From Methyloversatilis discipulorum (GTDB taxonomy: Bacteria; Pseudomonadota; Gammaproteobacteria; Burkholderiales; Rhodocyclaceae), in assembly GCF_018780585.1 (NCBI RefSeq), contig NZ_JADMJL010000024.1, positions 1 through 64,000 of the forward strand: a stretch of DNA of 64,000 nt, read 5' to 3'. This document shows, piece by piece, positions 55,753 through 64,000 of the stretch. Numbering within the stretch: the first letter of the stretch is position 1; every line of letters begins with the position of its first letter. A model generated the notes under the pieces. The model was not told the DNA's origin, did not search any database, and was given only the letters and a program-made list of their open reading frames with translations. Made by a program: the position numbers and the translations under genes.

Positions 55753-57329
55753 AGTCATCCACCCTTCGACATTTCTCGACCCTGCACACGTGGACCGGCC
55801 TGATCGCTGGCTTCGCGCTGTTCGTCGCCTTCTACTGCGGCGCCATCACGGTGTTCCACGAGGACCTGCACCACTGGCAGAGCCCCGAGCACCGCCACAC
55901 CGCACAGGCGGTCACGACGGATGAACTGCCCGCCCTGATCGACGGCATGGTGCGCAAGCATCCGCAGGCGGCCGCCGACTTCTTCGTGCAACTGCCCTCC
56001 GCGAGCGCGCCATCGCCGGTCGCCTACTGGAAGAAGGAGGACGGCGAATGGACGCATGCACCGCTGCGCGTCGCCGCCGGACTGGACGACGAAGCGCCGC
56101 ATTCCGGTCTGGCCGACCTGATCAACAGCCTGCACTTCTCGCTCGGGCTGCCGGTCGCCGGCATCTATGTGATGGGCATCGTGTCGATGATGTACGGCGT
56201 AGCGCTGGTGTCAGGCGTGCTCATCCACCTGCCGCTGCTGCTGCGCGACCTGTTCGCGCTGCGTCCGGGGCGCAACCTGAAGCGCTTCTGGCAGGACGCG
56301 CACAACGCGATCGGCGTCTGCAGCCTGCCTTTCCATATCGTGTTCGCGATCAGCGGTGCGCTGCTGTGCCTGTCCGCGGTGCTGATCGCGCTGATGAACG
56401 TGCCGGTGTTCGGCGGCGAACTGCCGCTCGAGATCCGGCGTGCAACGCGGGTGTCGACCGGTGCCGATGCGGCCGGCGAAGCGTCGCCGATGCAGTCGCC
56501 TGCAGCGCTGGTCACGGCCGCGCGCGCAGCCGCCCCGGAATTCGAGCCGAAGTGGCTGCGCTACTACCAGTACGGCGACCGCGCCGCTCAGGTCGAGGTG
56601 CGTGGCACCAGCCCGCGCGCGCTCGCGGTATCCGGCGGCGTGGCGCTCGAAGCAGCCACCGGGCGTGTACTGAACGTGCAGACCGGAGGCCGCAATGACG
56701 CCAATCATGCCGCCTACGCCGGCCTCTACGCGCTGCACTTCGGGAGCTATGGCGGTGCCATCGTGCAAGGTCTGTATGGCCTGCTCGGTCTGGCCGGCGC
56801 CTTCCTGTTCTTCAGCGGCAATCTGCTGTGGATAGAGGCACGGCGCAAGCGCCAGCAGGTGGCGCAACCGACGCATCTGGTCCGCATGGCGCAGGCGACG
56901 ATCGGCGTCTGCGTCGGCTGCTGCGCCGCGGTGTCCGCCGCCTTCGTCGCCACCCAGATCGCCGCCGCGATGCCGGGCGCCGACCGCGAACTGATCGAGA
57001 AGAGTGCCTGCTTCGGCGTGTTCTTCGCCGCGCTGGCGTGGTCCTTCGTGCGCCCGCCTTCGCGCGCAGCGGTCGAACTGCTGCTGCTGACCGCGGCATT
57101 TACGGCCGCGATTCCGCTCAGTCACGGCGCGCTGACCGGTGACCATCTGCTGCACAGCGCCCTGCTCGGCGACTGGGTCCTGCTCGGCATCGACCTGTGC
57201 GCGCTGCTGATGGCGGCCGGCTATGTCTGGCTCGCCGCGCTGACGAGAAAACGTGCCCTGGACGGTGATCCGAACAGCGTCTGGGCCGCCCCCACCGATG
57301 GAACCCAGCCGATGCGCCAGGCCATTTGA
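55749..57329 (+). CDS. PepSY-domain membrane protein (siderophore-associated reductase-like)
   Basis: A 526-residue inner-membrane protein starting at GTG 55749. PepSY_TM topology: TM1 (TWTGLIAGFALFVAFYCGAI) then a conserved FHEDLHHW, further helices at about 145-175, 205-235, 345-370, and three or four C-terminal helices. Relatives (FsrB/PiuB/FpvG type) lie beside TonB siderophore receptors, and some are inner-membrane reductases that release iron from ferrisiderophores. Coupled to the upstream gene and 55 bp before the receptor. Confidence 0.82.
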   Translation: MKSSTLRHFSTLHTWTGLIAGFALFVAFYCGAITVFHEDLHHWQSPEHRHTAQAVTTDELPALIDGMVRKHPQAAADFFVQLPSASAPSPVAYWKKEDGEWTHAPLRVAAGLDDEAPHSGLADLINSLHFSLGLPVAGIYVMGIVSMMYGVALVSGVLIHLPLLLRDLFALRPGRNLKRFWQDAHNAIGVCSLPFHIVFAISGALLCLSAVLIALMNVPVFGGELPLEIRRATRVSTGADAAGEASPMQSPAALVTAARAAAPEFEPKWLRYYQYGDRAAQVEVRGTSPRALAVSGGVALEAATGRVLNVQTGGRNDANHAAYAGLYALHFGSYGGAIVQGLYGLLGLAGAFLFFSGNLLWIEARRKRQQVAQPTHLVRMAQATIGVCVGCCAAVSAAFVATQIAAAMPGADRELIEKSACFGVFFAALAWSFVRPPSRAAVELLLLTAAFTAAIPLSHGALTGDHLLHSALLGDWVLLGIDLCALLMAAGYVWLAALTRKRALDGDPNSVWAAPTDGTQPMRQAI

Positions 57330-57384
57330 AAACCACGCCGGCGCGCTTGTCGCCGGCCATTCGATTCAAGATTCCGGAGAAGCC

Positions 57385-59520
57385 ATGAAACGAGTTCCCC
57401 GCGCAGCGATGCGCCTGGGGCCGGTCAGTCTCGCGCTGCTGGCCTGGACGCACGGCGCCCACGCCGCCGACGTACCCACCCTGCCGGCCGTCAAGGTCGA
57501 GGACGAGCGCGCCACCGAAAAGGCCGACGGCCCGGTCCGCGGCTACGTTGCCCGGCGCAGCGCCTCAGCCACCAAGACCGACACGCCGCTGGTCGAAACC
57601 GCGCAGTCGATCTCGGTCATCACGCGCGACCGATTGGAAGCGCAGTCGGTGGTATCGGTGCAGGACGCGCTGCGCTACACCGCCGGCGCCCGCGCCGAGC
57701 CCTACGGACTGGACAATCGCGGTGACTGGGCGCAACTGCGCGGCGCCAGCTTCACCCAGTACCAGGACGGACTGCGCATGCTGTTCGGCAGCTACAACAA
57801 CATCCGGCCGGACGTCTACACGCTGGAGCGGGTCGAGGTGCTGCGCGGCCCCTCCTCGATCATGTACGGTCAGGGCAGTTTCGGCGGCACCGTGAACCTG
57901 GTGTCGAAGCGCCCGTTGGCGGAAGCCCAGCACGAGGTGCAGGCAGTGGTCGGCAACAACGGCCTGAAGCGTCTGGCCGTCGATTCGACCGGCCCGCTGG
58001 ACAGCGAAGGCAAGTGGCTTTACCGGCTGGTGGCGGTCGGCCAGGACGCGGAAACCCAGGTCGACCACACGCAGGACGACCGCATGGTGTTCATGCCCTC
58101 GCTGACCTGGCGCCCGAGCACCGATACCGAACTGACGGTGTGGGCCAACATCCAGCGCGATCACACGAACACGACGCAGTTCTTCTTCCCGCACCAGGGC
58201 ACCGTGCTGCCGGCGCCGAACGGCCGCATTCCGTTCCGCACCAATATCAGCGAACCGGGCTTCGACCGCTACATCGGCGAGCAGCAGGCCTTCGGCTACC
58301 GCTTCGAGCACCGCTTCAACGAGGCGCTGACGCTACGTCAGAACGTGCGCCATTCCGACAGCCAGGTCACCTACCAGTCGGTCTACACGAGATTTCCGTC
58401 CGGCGGCGTTCCGTCGCTGAACCCGGATAGCCGTACACTGAACCGCACGATCTACGTGTCCAAGCCCGAGGTCGAGGCGCTCACCGCCGACACGCAATTG
58501 CAGGCGAACTTCACGCACGGACCGTTCGAGCATACGGTGCTGTTCGGCTTCGACTTCCAGCGCGTACTCACCAGTTCGCTGCTGGGAAGCGCCAACGTAC
58601 CGGCGATCGACGTCTACGCGCCGGTCTACGGCAACTACACAGTGCCCGCGCTGGCACGGCAGCCCGACACCCAGCTTTATCAGAGCGGCTTCTACCTGCA
58701 GGAGCAGCTGAAGATAGACCGCCGCTGGATCGCCACCATCGGCGCGCGCCGCGACTGGGCGCGTCAGAACAACGATCGCGATGCGGCGTCGGCCCGCATC
58801 GACACGCACGCGACCACCTGGCGCGCCGGCCTGCTGCACCTGTTCGACAATGGCTGGGCGCCTTATGTGAGCTATTCGGAGTCGTTCAACCCAAGCGCCG
58901 GCTTCAACTTCTACAACGAGGCCTACAAGCCGCTCGAAGGCGAGCAGTGGGAAGTCGGCGTAAAGTACCAGCCGCCGGGGAGCCGCCTGTTCCTGACGCT
59001 GGCCGCCTACGAGCTGAAGGAGAAGAACCGCCTGACGACTGACCCGAGCAACACGCAGAACAGCATCCAGGTCGGCGAGGCGACGATACGCGGCGTCGAG
59101 GTGGAAGCGCAGGCCAGCCTGGCGGGCGGCGTTGACCTTATCGCCACCTATAGCTATACGGACACGGAGGTCACCAAGAGCACCCGGGGCGACTTGGGCA
59201 AGCGTCTTGCCAGCATTCCGGAACACATGGCCAGCGCCTGGGCGGTGAAGCGCTTCACCGCCTTCGACCTGCCGGGTCAGTTCGAGGTGGGCGGCGGCGT
59301 GCGCTACATCGGCGCCAGCTGGGACGGCACTGACAGCCTGCGTACGCCCTCGATCACGCTGATGGACGCGCTGCGCGCCTACCGGACCGGCCAGTGGCGC
59401 TATGCGCTCAATGTCGACAACATCGCCGACCGCGAGTACTACACCACCTGCCTGTCACGTGGCGACTGCTTCCTCGGCACGCTGCGCACGGTGCGCGCCT
59501 CGGCCACCTATCGCTTCTGA
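57385..59520 (+). CDS. TonB-dependent siderophore receptor
   Basis: A 711-residue outer-membrane receptor starting at ATG 57385, with GGAGAAG upstream. After the signal peptide, the plug (TPLVETAQSISVITRDRLEA, VQDALRYTAG, RVEVLRGPSSIMYGQGSFGG) leads to a barrel finishing ATYRF. There is no N-terminal signalling (STN) domain, so regulation is not through a FecR-type cascade; the Fur-like box upstream suggests iron control. Resembles the FhuA/FoxA-like siderophore receptor family; the ligand is not predictable. Confidence 0.9.
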   Translation: MKRVPRAAMRLGPVSLALLAWTHGAHAADVPTLPAVKVEDERATEKADGPVRGYVARRSASATKTDTPLVETAQSISVITRDRLEAQSVVSVQDALRYTAGARAEPYGLDNRGDWAQLRGASFTQYQDGLRMLFGSYNNIRPDVYTLERVEVLRGPSSIMYGQGSFGGTVNLVSKRPLAEAQHEVQAVVGNNGLKRLAVDSTGPLDSEGKWLYRLVAVGQDAETQVDHTQDDRMVFMPSLTWRPSTDTELTVWANIQRDHTNTTQFFFPHQGTVLPAPNGRIPFRTNISEPGFDRYIGEQQAFGYRFEHRFNEALTLRQNVRHSDSQVTYQSVYTRFPSGGVPSLNPDSRTLNRTIYVSKPEVEALTADTQLQANFTHGPFEHTVLFGFDFQRVLTSSLLGSANVPAIDVYAPVYGNYTVPALARQPDTQLYQSGFYLQEQLKIDRRWIATIGARRDWARQNNDRDAASARIDTHATTWRAGLLHLFDNGWAPYVSYSESFNPSAGFNFYNEAYKPLEGEQWEVGVKYQPPGSRLFLTLAAYELKEKNRLTTDPSNTQNSIQVGEATIRGVEVEAQASLAGGVDLIATYSYTDTEVTKSTRGDLGKRLASIPEHMASAWAVKRFTAFDLPGQFEVGGGVRYIGASWDGTDSLRTPSITLMDALRAYRTGQWRYALNVDNIADREYYTTCLSRGDCFLGTLRTVRASATYRF

Positions 59521-59559
59521 GGCATCGCGGCAACGGCCCATGCGGGCCGCTGCGCGGCG

Positions 59560-62208
59560 TCAGGCCAGCGCCCGTCCCACCACTTCGGCCACGTCGGCCG
59601 ACAGTCCCGGCAGGTCGCGGATGCTCTCCAGCGCCTTGCGGGCGTGGGCCTGACGGCCGTCGTCGAAGCGGCGCCAGCGGTCGAAGGCACGTGCCACGCG
59701 CGACGCGACCTGCGGATTCACCGGGTCCAGTTCGCGGATGACGCCGGCGGCGTAGGCGTAACCGGAACCGTCGGCGGCGTGGAAGTGCAGCGGATTGGCG
59801 GCGCAGAAAGTGCGCACCAGCGCATACACCTTGTTCGGGTTCTTCAGGTCGAAGGCCTCGTGCGCCATCAGCTCGCGCACGCGGGCGCGGGCGTCCGGCA
59901 GCGGCGAGGTCGCCTGCACCGCCAGCCACTTGTCCACCACCAGCGCCTCGTCCTTCCAGCGTGCATAGAACTCGTTCAGCGCCACCTCGCGCAGCGGCGT
60001 GTCGCTGTGCGCCAGCAGCGCGAACGCGGCGAACTGGTCGGTCATGTTGTCGGCGTCGCGGAACTGCGCCAGCGCCCGCAGCTGCAGCGCACTGTCGTCC
60101 AGCGTCATCAGATAGCCGAGCGCGAGGTTGCGCAGTGCGCGCCGACCCATCGCCGCCGGTTCCGGTGCGTACGCGCCCGCCACGACGTGGCGCGCCAGCA
60201 ACGCCTCGAACTGCGGCCGCAGCCGCTCAGCCAGGGTGCGCCTGAACAGCGTACGCACCTGATGGATGGCATCCGGGTCGATCACCGCCATCTGGTCGCC
60301 CAGCCAGGCCTCGGAGGGGAGCGTGAGCGCCTCGGCAGCAAAGGCCGGATCGGCGTCCGCCTGTGCCAGCACCGCGGCGAAGGCATCGATGAACAGATCG
60401 GGCACCGCGGGCTCATTGCCTGCCTGCACCTGCGCCACACCCGCCAGCATCAACCGGGTCGCGAGCCGCTGGCCGGCCTCCCAGCGGTTGAAGTCGTCGC
60501 GGTCGTGCGCCATCAGCGTTGCCAGCCCGGCATCTCCATAATCGAAATCGAGCGCCACCGGTGCCGAGAAATTGCGTAGCAGCGACGGCAGCGGTGCCGA
60601 CGCGAGCGCGTGCGACGACAGATCGAACTCGAAGGTCTGCGTCGCCTCGGTCAGCGACAGCACCGTGGTCGGCAGGATTTCGCGGCCATCCGCGCTCAGC
60701 AGGCCCAGCGCCACCGGAATGTGCAGCGGACCGCGCGGGAACTGCAGTCCTTCCTCAGCCAGACGCTTCTCGTAGGCGGTTTCCGGGTTGGACTGGGTCA
60801 GCGTCAGCGTCCATCGTCCGCTGGGGGCATCGAAAGCGGCCTCGGCCTTCAACCGGGGCGTACCCGCCTGTTCGTACCAGCGGCGGAACTGGGTCAGATC
60901 GATGCCGGATGCGTCCTGCATCGCCGACACGAAGTCGTCGCAGGTCACCGCCTGTCCGTCGTGCCGCTCGAAATACAGATCCATGCCGCGGCGGAAACCG
61001 TCCTCGCCGAGCAGCGTGTGGATCATCCGCACCACCTCGGCGCCCTTTTCATAGACAGTGGCGGTGTAGAAGTTGTTGATTTCCTCGTAGCTGGCCGGCC
61101 GTATCGGGTGCGCCATCGGCCCGGCGTCCTCCGGGAACTGCGCCGCGCGCAGCCCGCGTACTTCCTGAATGCGCTGCACCGGGCGCGAATATTCGTCCGA
61201 CCCGTATTCCTGGTCGCGGAAAACGGTCAGGCCTTCCTTCAATGACAGCTGGAACCAGTCGCGGCAGGTGACACGGTTGCCGGTCCAGTTGTGGAAATAC
61301 TCGTGCGCGACCACGCGGTCGATGTTCATGTAATCAACGTCGGTGGCGATGTCCGGACGCGCCAGCACGTACTTGGTATTGAAGATGTTGAGGCCCTTGT
61401 TCTCCATCGCCCCCATGTTGAAGTCGCCGACGGCGACGATCATGTAGCGGTCGAGGTCGAGCTCCAGGCCGAAACGATGCTCGTCCCAGCGCATCGACTT
61501 CTTCAGCGCATGCATCGCGAAATCGCACTGGTCCAGCTTGCCCGGCTCGACATAGATCGCGAGATCGACCTTGCGGCCGGATGCCGTCGTATAGCTGTCG
61601 TCGAGGCGGTCGAGCTTCGCCGCGACCATGGCGAACAGATAGCAGGGCTTGGGAAAGGGATCGACCCAGCGCGCCCAGTGGCGCCCGCCCTCTTCGTCAC
61701 CGCTCGCGACGAGGTTGCCGTTGGCCAGCAGGTCCGGGAAGCGCGCCCTGTCGGCGTGCAGCGTCACCGTGTAGCGTGACATCACGTCCGGACGATCCGG
61801 GAACCAGGTGATGCGACGGAAGCCTTCCGCCTCGCACTGCGTGAAGTAGCCGTCCTTCGAGCGGTAGAAGCCGGACAGCGTGGTGTTCTCGTCCGGTTTG
61901 ATGCGTACCTGCGTGGCGACACGGCAACGGTCGGGCAGATCGGCCAGTTCGAGTCTGCCGTCGCGGACGAATGAGGCCGGCGCGGGCAGCGCGCGCCCAT
62001 CGACGCTGAGTTGCAGCAGCTCGAGGGCTTCCCCGTCGAGCCGCAGCGGTGCGCGTGGCACCGATTCGTTGCGGCGCAACATCATGACAGCAGCAACCAG
62101 GGCCGTACCGTCGTCGACCAGGGTCACGTCGAGTTCCACCTCGTCCACCCACCAGGCGGGGGCGACGTAATCACGAAGGTGGATGGCGCGCGAAAAAGAG
62201 TTCTTCAT
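59560..62208 (-). CDS. pepN: Aminopeptidase N
   Basis: An 882-residue M1 zinc metallopeptidase that removes N-terminal residues from peptides in the cytoplasm. The exopeptidase motif is G266-AMEN, zinc ligands H302-EYF-H306 and E325 (KEGLTVF). Domains: beta saddle (1 to about 190), thermolysin-like catalytic domain, DUF3458-type beta sandwich and helical C-terminal domain, full length for the E. coli type. Convergent with the siderophore receptor gene. Confidence 0.96.
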   Translation of the reverse strand: MKNSFSRAIHLRDYVAPAWWVDEVELDVTLVDDGTALVAAVMMLRRNESVPRAPLRLDGEALELLQLSVDGRALPAPASFVRDGRLELADLPDRCRVATQVRIKPDENTTLSGFYRSKDGYFTQCEAEGFRRITWFPDRPDVMSRYTVTLHADRARFPDLLANGNLVASGDEEGGRHWARWVDPFPKPCYLFAMVAAKLDRLDDSYTTASGRKVDLAIYVEPGKLDQCDFAMHALKKSMRWDEHRFGLELDLDRYMIVAVGDFNMGAMENKGLNIFNTKYVLARPDIATDVDYMNIDRVVAHEYFHNWTGNRVTCRDWFQLSLKEGLTVFRDQEYGSDEYSRPVQRIQEVRGLRAAQFPEDAGPMAHPIRPASYEEINNFYTATVYEKGAEVVRMIHTLLGEDGFRRGMDLYFERHDGQAVTCDDFVSAMQDASGIDLTQFRRWYEQAGTPRLKAEAAFDAPSGRWTLTLTQSNPETAYEKRLAEEGLQFPRGPLHIPVALGLLSADGREILPTTVLSLTEATQTFEFDLSSHALASAPLPSLLRNFSAPVALDFDYGDAGLATLMAHDRDDFNRWEAGQRLATRLMLAGVAQVQAGNEPAVPDLFIDAFAAVLAQADADPAFAAEALTLPSEAWLGDQMAVIDPDAIHQVRTLFRRTLAERLRPQFEALLARHVVAGAYAPEPAAMGRRALRNLALGYLMTLDDSALQLRALAQFRDADNMTDQFAAFALLAHSDTPLREVALNEFYARWKDEALVVDKWLAVQATSPLPDARARVRELMAHEAFDLKNPNKVYALVRTFCAANPLHFHAADGSGYAYAAGVIRELDPVNPQVASRVARAFDRWRRFDDGRQAHARKALESIRDLPGLSADVAEVVGRALA

Positions 62209-62374
62209 TTGTTAACTTCCGTGTCGATAACACCAGAGGTGCAGGTTCGGACAAGTTCCGGGATGCGGGATTCCCTCGGTCTGCATCAAGCCACACGGCC
62301 GTTTCCGGCGCATCGTGCCGCGCGCGGGTGGTGTGACAGAGGTCAAGGAAGCCGTGATTGGAGGAAAAGCAGTA

Positions 62375-62405
62375 TCCGGGTAAACCCTTAGTCCGGGTGA
62401 CCTAA
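62375..62405. promoter_or_regulatory. Tandem TCCGGGTRA repeats, possible operator
   Basis: TCCGGGTAAACCCTTA (62375-62390) and TCCGGGTGACCTAA (62392-62405) repeat with a 17-bp period, 60 bp before the hypothetical gene at 62465. Each contains a small inverted repeat (GGGT-AA-ACCC in the first). Direct-repeat operators of this kind suit LuxR-type regulators. The rest of the 62209-62464 intergenic region shows nothing recognisable. Confidence 0.4.
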
Positions 62406-62464
62406 GTTCCAAAGAATGACACATCGCAGCATTACCATCGAATCAACAACTCAAAAGGTATGCC

Positions 62465-63052
62465 ATGGGTGCAAGTCTGAACGAAGGGGTCGTCGTCGCG
62501 CGTCAATCAGGCGCTGGCGAAGAACTGTCCCCGGCCCGTACACGGGCCAGCTGGCCGCGCTTCTCGGCGAATGCCGCGCATCATGACAGCACGTCCGCGC
62601 ACGATGCAGCGCCGGCGGCTCCGGGCCTGCGCAACTGGACGGCTGGCGAACTGGCAGCGCTGCTGTGTGAGTTCCTGAAGCGGGAACACGCCGCTCTCGC
62701 CGCCTGCCACGGTCAGCAGGTCGAATCCGACTGGATCCCGCTGGCACGTGCCCTGGCCATCCGCCTGTCCGAAGCACCGGGCATGTCGCTCGCCACAAGC
62801 CCGCTGAAGACCCGTTTCCTGCTGCGCGAACAGATCGGCGCCTGGCTCGTGCATACGGCACTGGACGCCAGCGCAGCGCACACCGTGCGCATCGCGCTGC
62901 CCGACACCTGGAGCAACGGCAAGGTGCTCGCCTACCTGTTCCGTCACGAAATCGCACCGATGCACCACGTCACCGCCGCGCTGCGCAGTCTCAGCGTCCC
63001 GCTGGCGCTGAGTGAAGAAGTCGCCGGCGACAGCCTGCAGGTGAATGGCTGA
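62465..63052 (+). CDS. Hypothetical protein
   Basis: A 195-residue protein I do not recognise. The first 50 residues are low-complexity and probably disordered; the rest is predicted helical with WTAGELAALLCEFLKREHAA, LRNWTAGELAAL and a conserved-looking TWSNGKVLAYLFRHEIAP. No membrane segment or signal peptide. Codon use is like its neighbours. Preceded by tandem repeats at 62375-62405 and followed by a hairpin at 63077-63108, so it is probably a single-gene unit. Confidence 0.6.
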   Translation: MGASLNEGVVVARQSGAGEELSPARTRASWPRFSANAAHHDSTSAHDAAPAAPGLRNWTAGELAALLCEFLKREHAALAACHGQQVESDWIPLARALAIRLSEAPGMSLATSPLKTRFLLREQIGAWLVHTALDASAAHTVRIALPDTWSNGKVLAYLFRHEIAPMHHVTAALRSLSVPLALSEEVAGDSLQVNG

Positions 63053-63076
63053 GCGCACGTCGCGCTGATCAGATCA

Positions 63077-63108
63077 AAGGGGTTGCCGCCGCGAGGCCGC
63101 AACCCCTT
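63077..63108 (+). terminator. Hairpin after the hypothetical gene
   Basis: AAGGGGTTGC (63077-63086) pairs perfectly with GCAACCCCTT (63099-63108) over a 12-nt loop, then GTTCTT. T-tract is weak. Confidence 0.6.
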
Positions 63109-63140
63109 GTTCTTGGGTGGAACCCAGCCGCACAAAACAA

Positions 63141-63168
63141 AAAAGCCAGTTCGCGAGAACTGGCTTTT
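63141..63168. terminator. Bidirectional rho-independent terminator beside tRNA-Thr
   Basis: GCCAGTTC (63145-63152), loop GCGA, GAACTGGC (63157-63164), with A-tract before and TTTT after. Ends tRNA-Thr on the minus strand. Confidence 0.9.
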
Positions 63169-63182
63169 CTGCTTCATTTCAC

Positions 63183-63258
63183 TGGTGCCGCTGACCGGAA
63201 TCGAACTGGTGACCTTCGCATTACGAATGCGCTGCTCTACCGACTGAGCTACAGCGGC
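63183..63258 (-). tRNA. tRNA-Thr (anticodon CGT)
   Basis: A 76-nt cloverleaf with encoded CCA: acceptor GCCGCTG/CAGCGGC, D-arm TAGCTCAGTCGGTAGAGC, anticodon loop TTCGTAA, T-arm CCAGTTCGATTCCGG. Very similar to E. coli thrW in the anticodon arm. Confidence 0.97.
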
Positions 63259-63336
63259 AATAAAGAGCGCGCATGATAGCCGCTGAACACTGCAAAATCA
63301 ATGCGGGTAAGGCAGAAAGCGGTAATTTCGCCGCAC

Positions 63337-63753
63337 TCAAGCGCCCGGACGCACGCGCACGACGATATCGACCCCATCGGCCACCATGCCCGGCGGCAGT
63401 TGCGGCATGCCTTCGATGCGCAAGGTGTTGTTGGGGATATCGGTCAGGCAACCGGTCACGACGTCGTACAGATGATGGTGCGGTTCGGTGTTCGGATCGA
63501 AGAACACCTTGGTCGGATCGACGATCACCTCGCGGATCAGCCCGGCCTCACGCAACACCTTGAGCGTGTTGTAGACGGTCGCCTTCGACGCGGATGGCGA
63601 AGTTTCGTTGACCATGGCCAGGATCTGGTCGGCCGACAGATGCTCCATGCGCGAGAACAGCACACAGGCGATGTCGATGCGCGGCTGCGTCAGGTTGATG
63701 TCGTGAGCGCGCAGCAGATCGATGGTCTGTTCGCGGTTGAGCGGAGATTTCAT
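63337..63753 (-). CDS. Fur-family transcriptional regulator
   Basis: A 138-residue regulator from ATG 63753 (an upstream in-frame start at 63789 would add 12 residues). Winged helix (LTQPRIDIACVLF, SKATVYNTLKVLREAGL) followed by the metal/dimer domain with H92-H-H94 (EPHHHLYDVVTG). The C-terminal CxxC zinc pairs of Fur and PerR are missing, which places it nearer to Irr-like or atypical Fur proteins. Located between tRNA-Thr and ispH. Metal or peroxide sensing cannot be decided. Confidence 0.85.
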   Translation of the reverse strand: MKSPLNREQTIDLLRAHDINLTQPRIDIACVLFSRMEHLSADQILAMVNETSPSASKATVYNTLKVLREAGLIREVIVDPTKVFFDPNTEPHHHLYDVVTGCLTDIPNNTLRIEGMPQLPPGMVADGVDIVVRVRPGA

Positions 63754-63796
63754 GGTTTCGAGTATATGAAACGGAGTGCCGTCACGCAAAGTCCGA

Positions 63797-64000
63797 TCAC
63801 GGCTGAGCCAGTTCCTTCGGCAGCGGAAAATTCACGTTCTCCGGCGTGCCGTCGAGCGTCCTGACCGATGCCGCACCCAGTTCGCGCAGCCGGGCGATCA
63901 CCGCATCCACCAGCACTTCGGGCGCCGACGCCCCGGCGGTGACGCCGATGCGCTTACGTCCTGCCAGCCACGCGGGATCGATCTGGCTGGCGTTGTCGAT
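63797..64000 (-). CDS. ispH: 4-hydroxy-3-methylbut-2-enyl diphosphate reductase, 3' end
   Basis: The last 67 codons of ispH/lytB, running off the right edge. The visible part reads IDNASQIDPAWLAGRKRIGV then TAGASAPEVLVDAVIARL, and ends ELAQP. TAGASAPE is the conserved C-terminal IspH signature. The enzyme carries out the last step of the MEP isoprenoid pathway. Transcribed toward the Fur-family gene 43 bp away. Confidence 0.9.
   Translation of the reverse strand: MDNASQIDPAWLAGRKRIGVTAGASAPEVLVDAVIARLRELGAASVRTLDGTPENVNFPLPKELAQP

Overview
The window looks like chromosomal DNA of a high-GC betaproteobacterium, probably of the order Rhodocyclales; a Methyloversatilis-like genus is a guess only. 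Support comes from the gene set and its order: ampD-pilR-pilS with a PP0621-type protein, ispB / rplU-rpmA-obg-proB, pcnB with a deoxynucleoside kinase and panB-panC-panD, a RegBA-type redox system and PEP-CTERM proteins. Two tRNA genes are present, Pro(CGG) and Thr(CGT), both on the minus strand.

Region 1 (1-7619) is the end of a Tn7-like transposon whose other end lies left of the window. It has tnsA-tnsB-tnsC-tniQ in one operon, then an end region with at least six copies of a GTCTC-TAAT-GAGAC-like sequence. The inferred terminus (ACA, 7617-7619) lies three bases past the nrdB stop codon. Left of the transposition genes, and so probably cargo, are two small secreted-looking proteins ending in His-Xaa-Ser repeats. 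They resemble HxsA2-type precursors of the radical-SAM His-Xaa-Ser system; any modifying enzymes would lie off the left edge.

Region 2 (7623-15808) is core genome on the minus strand: the class Ia ribonucleotide reductase nrdA-nrdB with two NrdR-like boxes 31 bp apart, then ampD, pilR, pilS and a PP0621-family gene.

Region 3 (about 15886-32512) looks like a genomic island at tRNA-Pro(CGG). The intact tRNA is at 32436-32512 with its 3' end facing the island. A decayed direct repeat of the tRNA 3' half and its terminator lies at 15886-15982. Between them is a surface-glycan or glycoprotein cluster: a TPR/beta-barrel outer-membrane protein, a FecR-domain protein, a GT4-methyltransferase fusion, a 1726-residue TPR-GT41-GT2-GT4 protein, five more methyltransferases, a WcbI-family protein and a GSCFA-family protein. 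No integrase is seen.

Region 4 (32513-39594) returns to core genes: ispB, rplU-rpmA-obg-proB, a NarL-type two-component system, a DUF1328 membrane peptide and a receiver-only regulator coupled to the NarL-type one.

Region 5 (39909-49435) looks devoted to copper and redox. It has a TonB-dependent receptor with an OprC-like CxxxM...HxM pair, two flanking PEP-CTERM proteins, RegB/RegA-like regulators, and a DUF2946 / TonB receptor / DUF1775 (YcnI-like) operon.

Region 6 (49566-64000) holds pcnB, a DUF486 protein, a deoxynucleoside kinase, panB-panC-panD, a LysR regulator, a Fur-box-preceded iron uptake operon (DUF3325, DUF3649, PepSY protein, TonB siderophore receptor), pepN, an unrecognised gene, tRNA-Thr, a Fur-family regulator and the 3' end of ispH.
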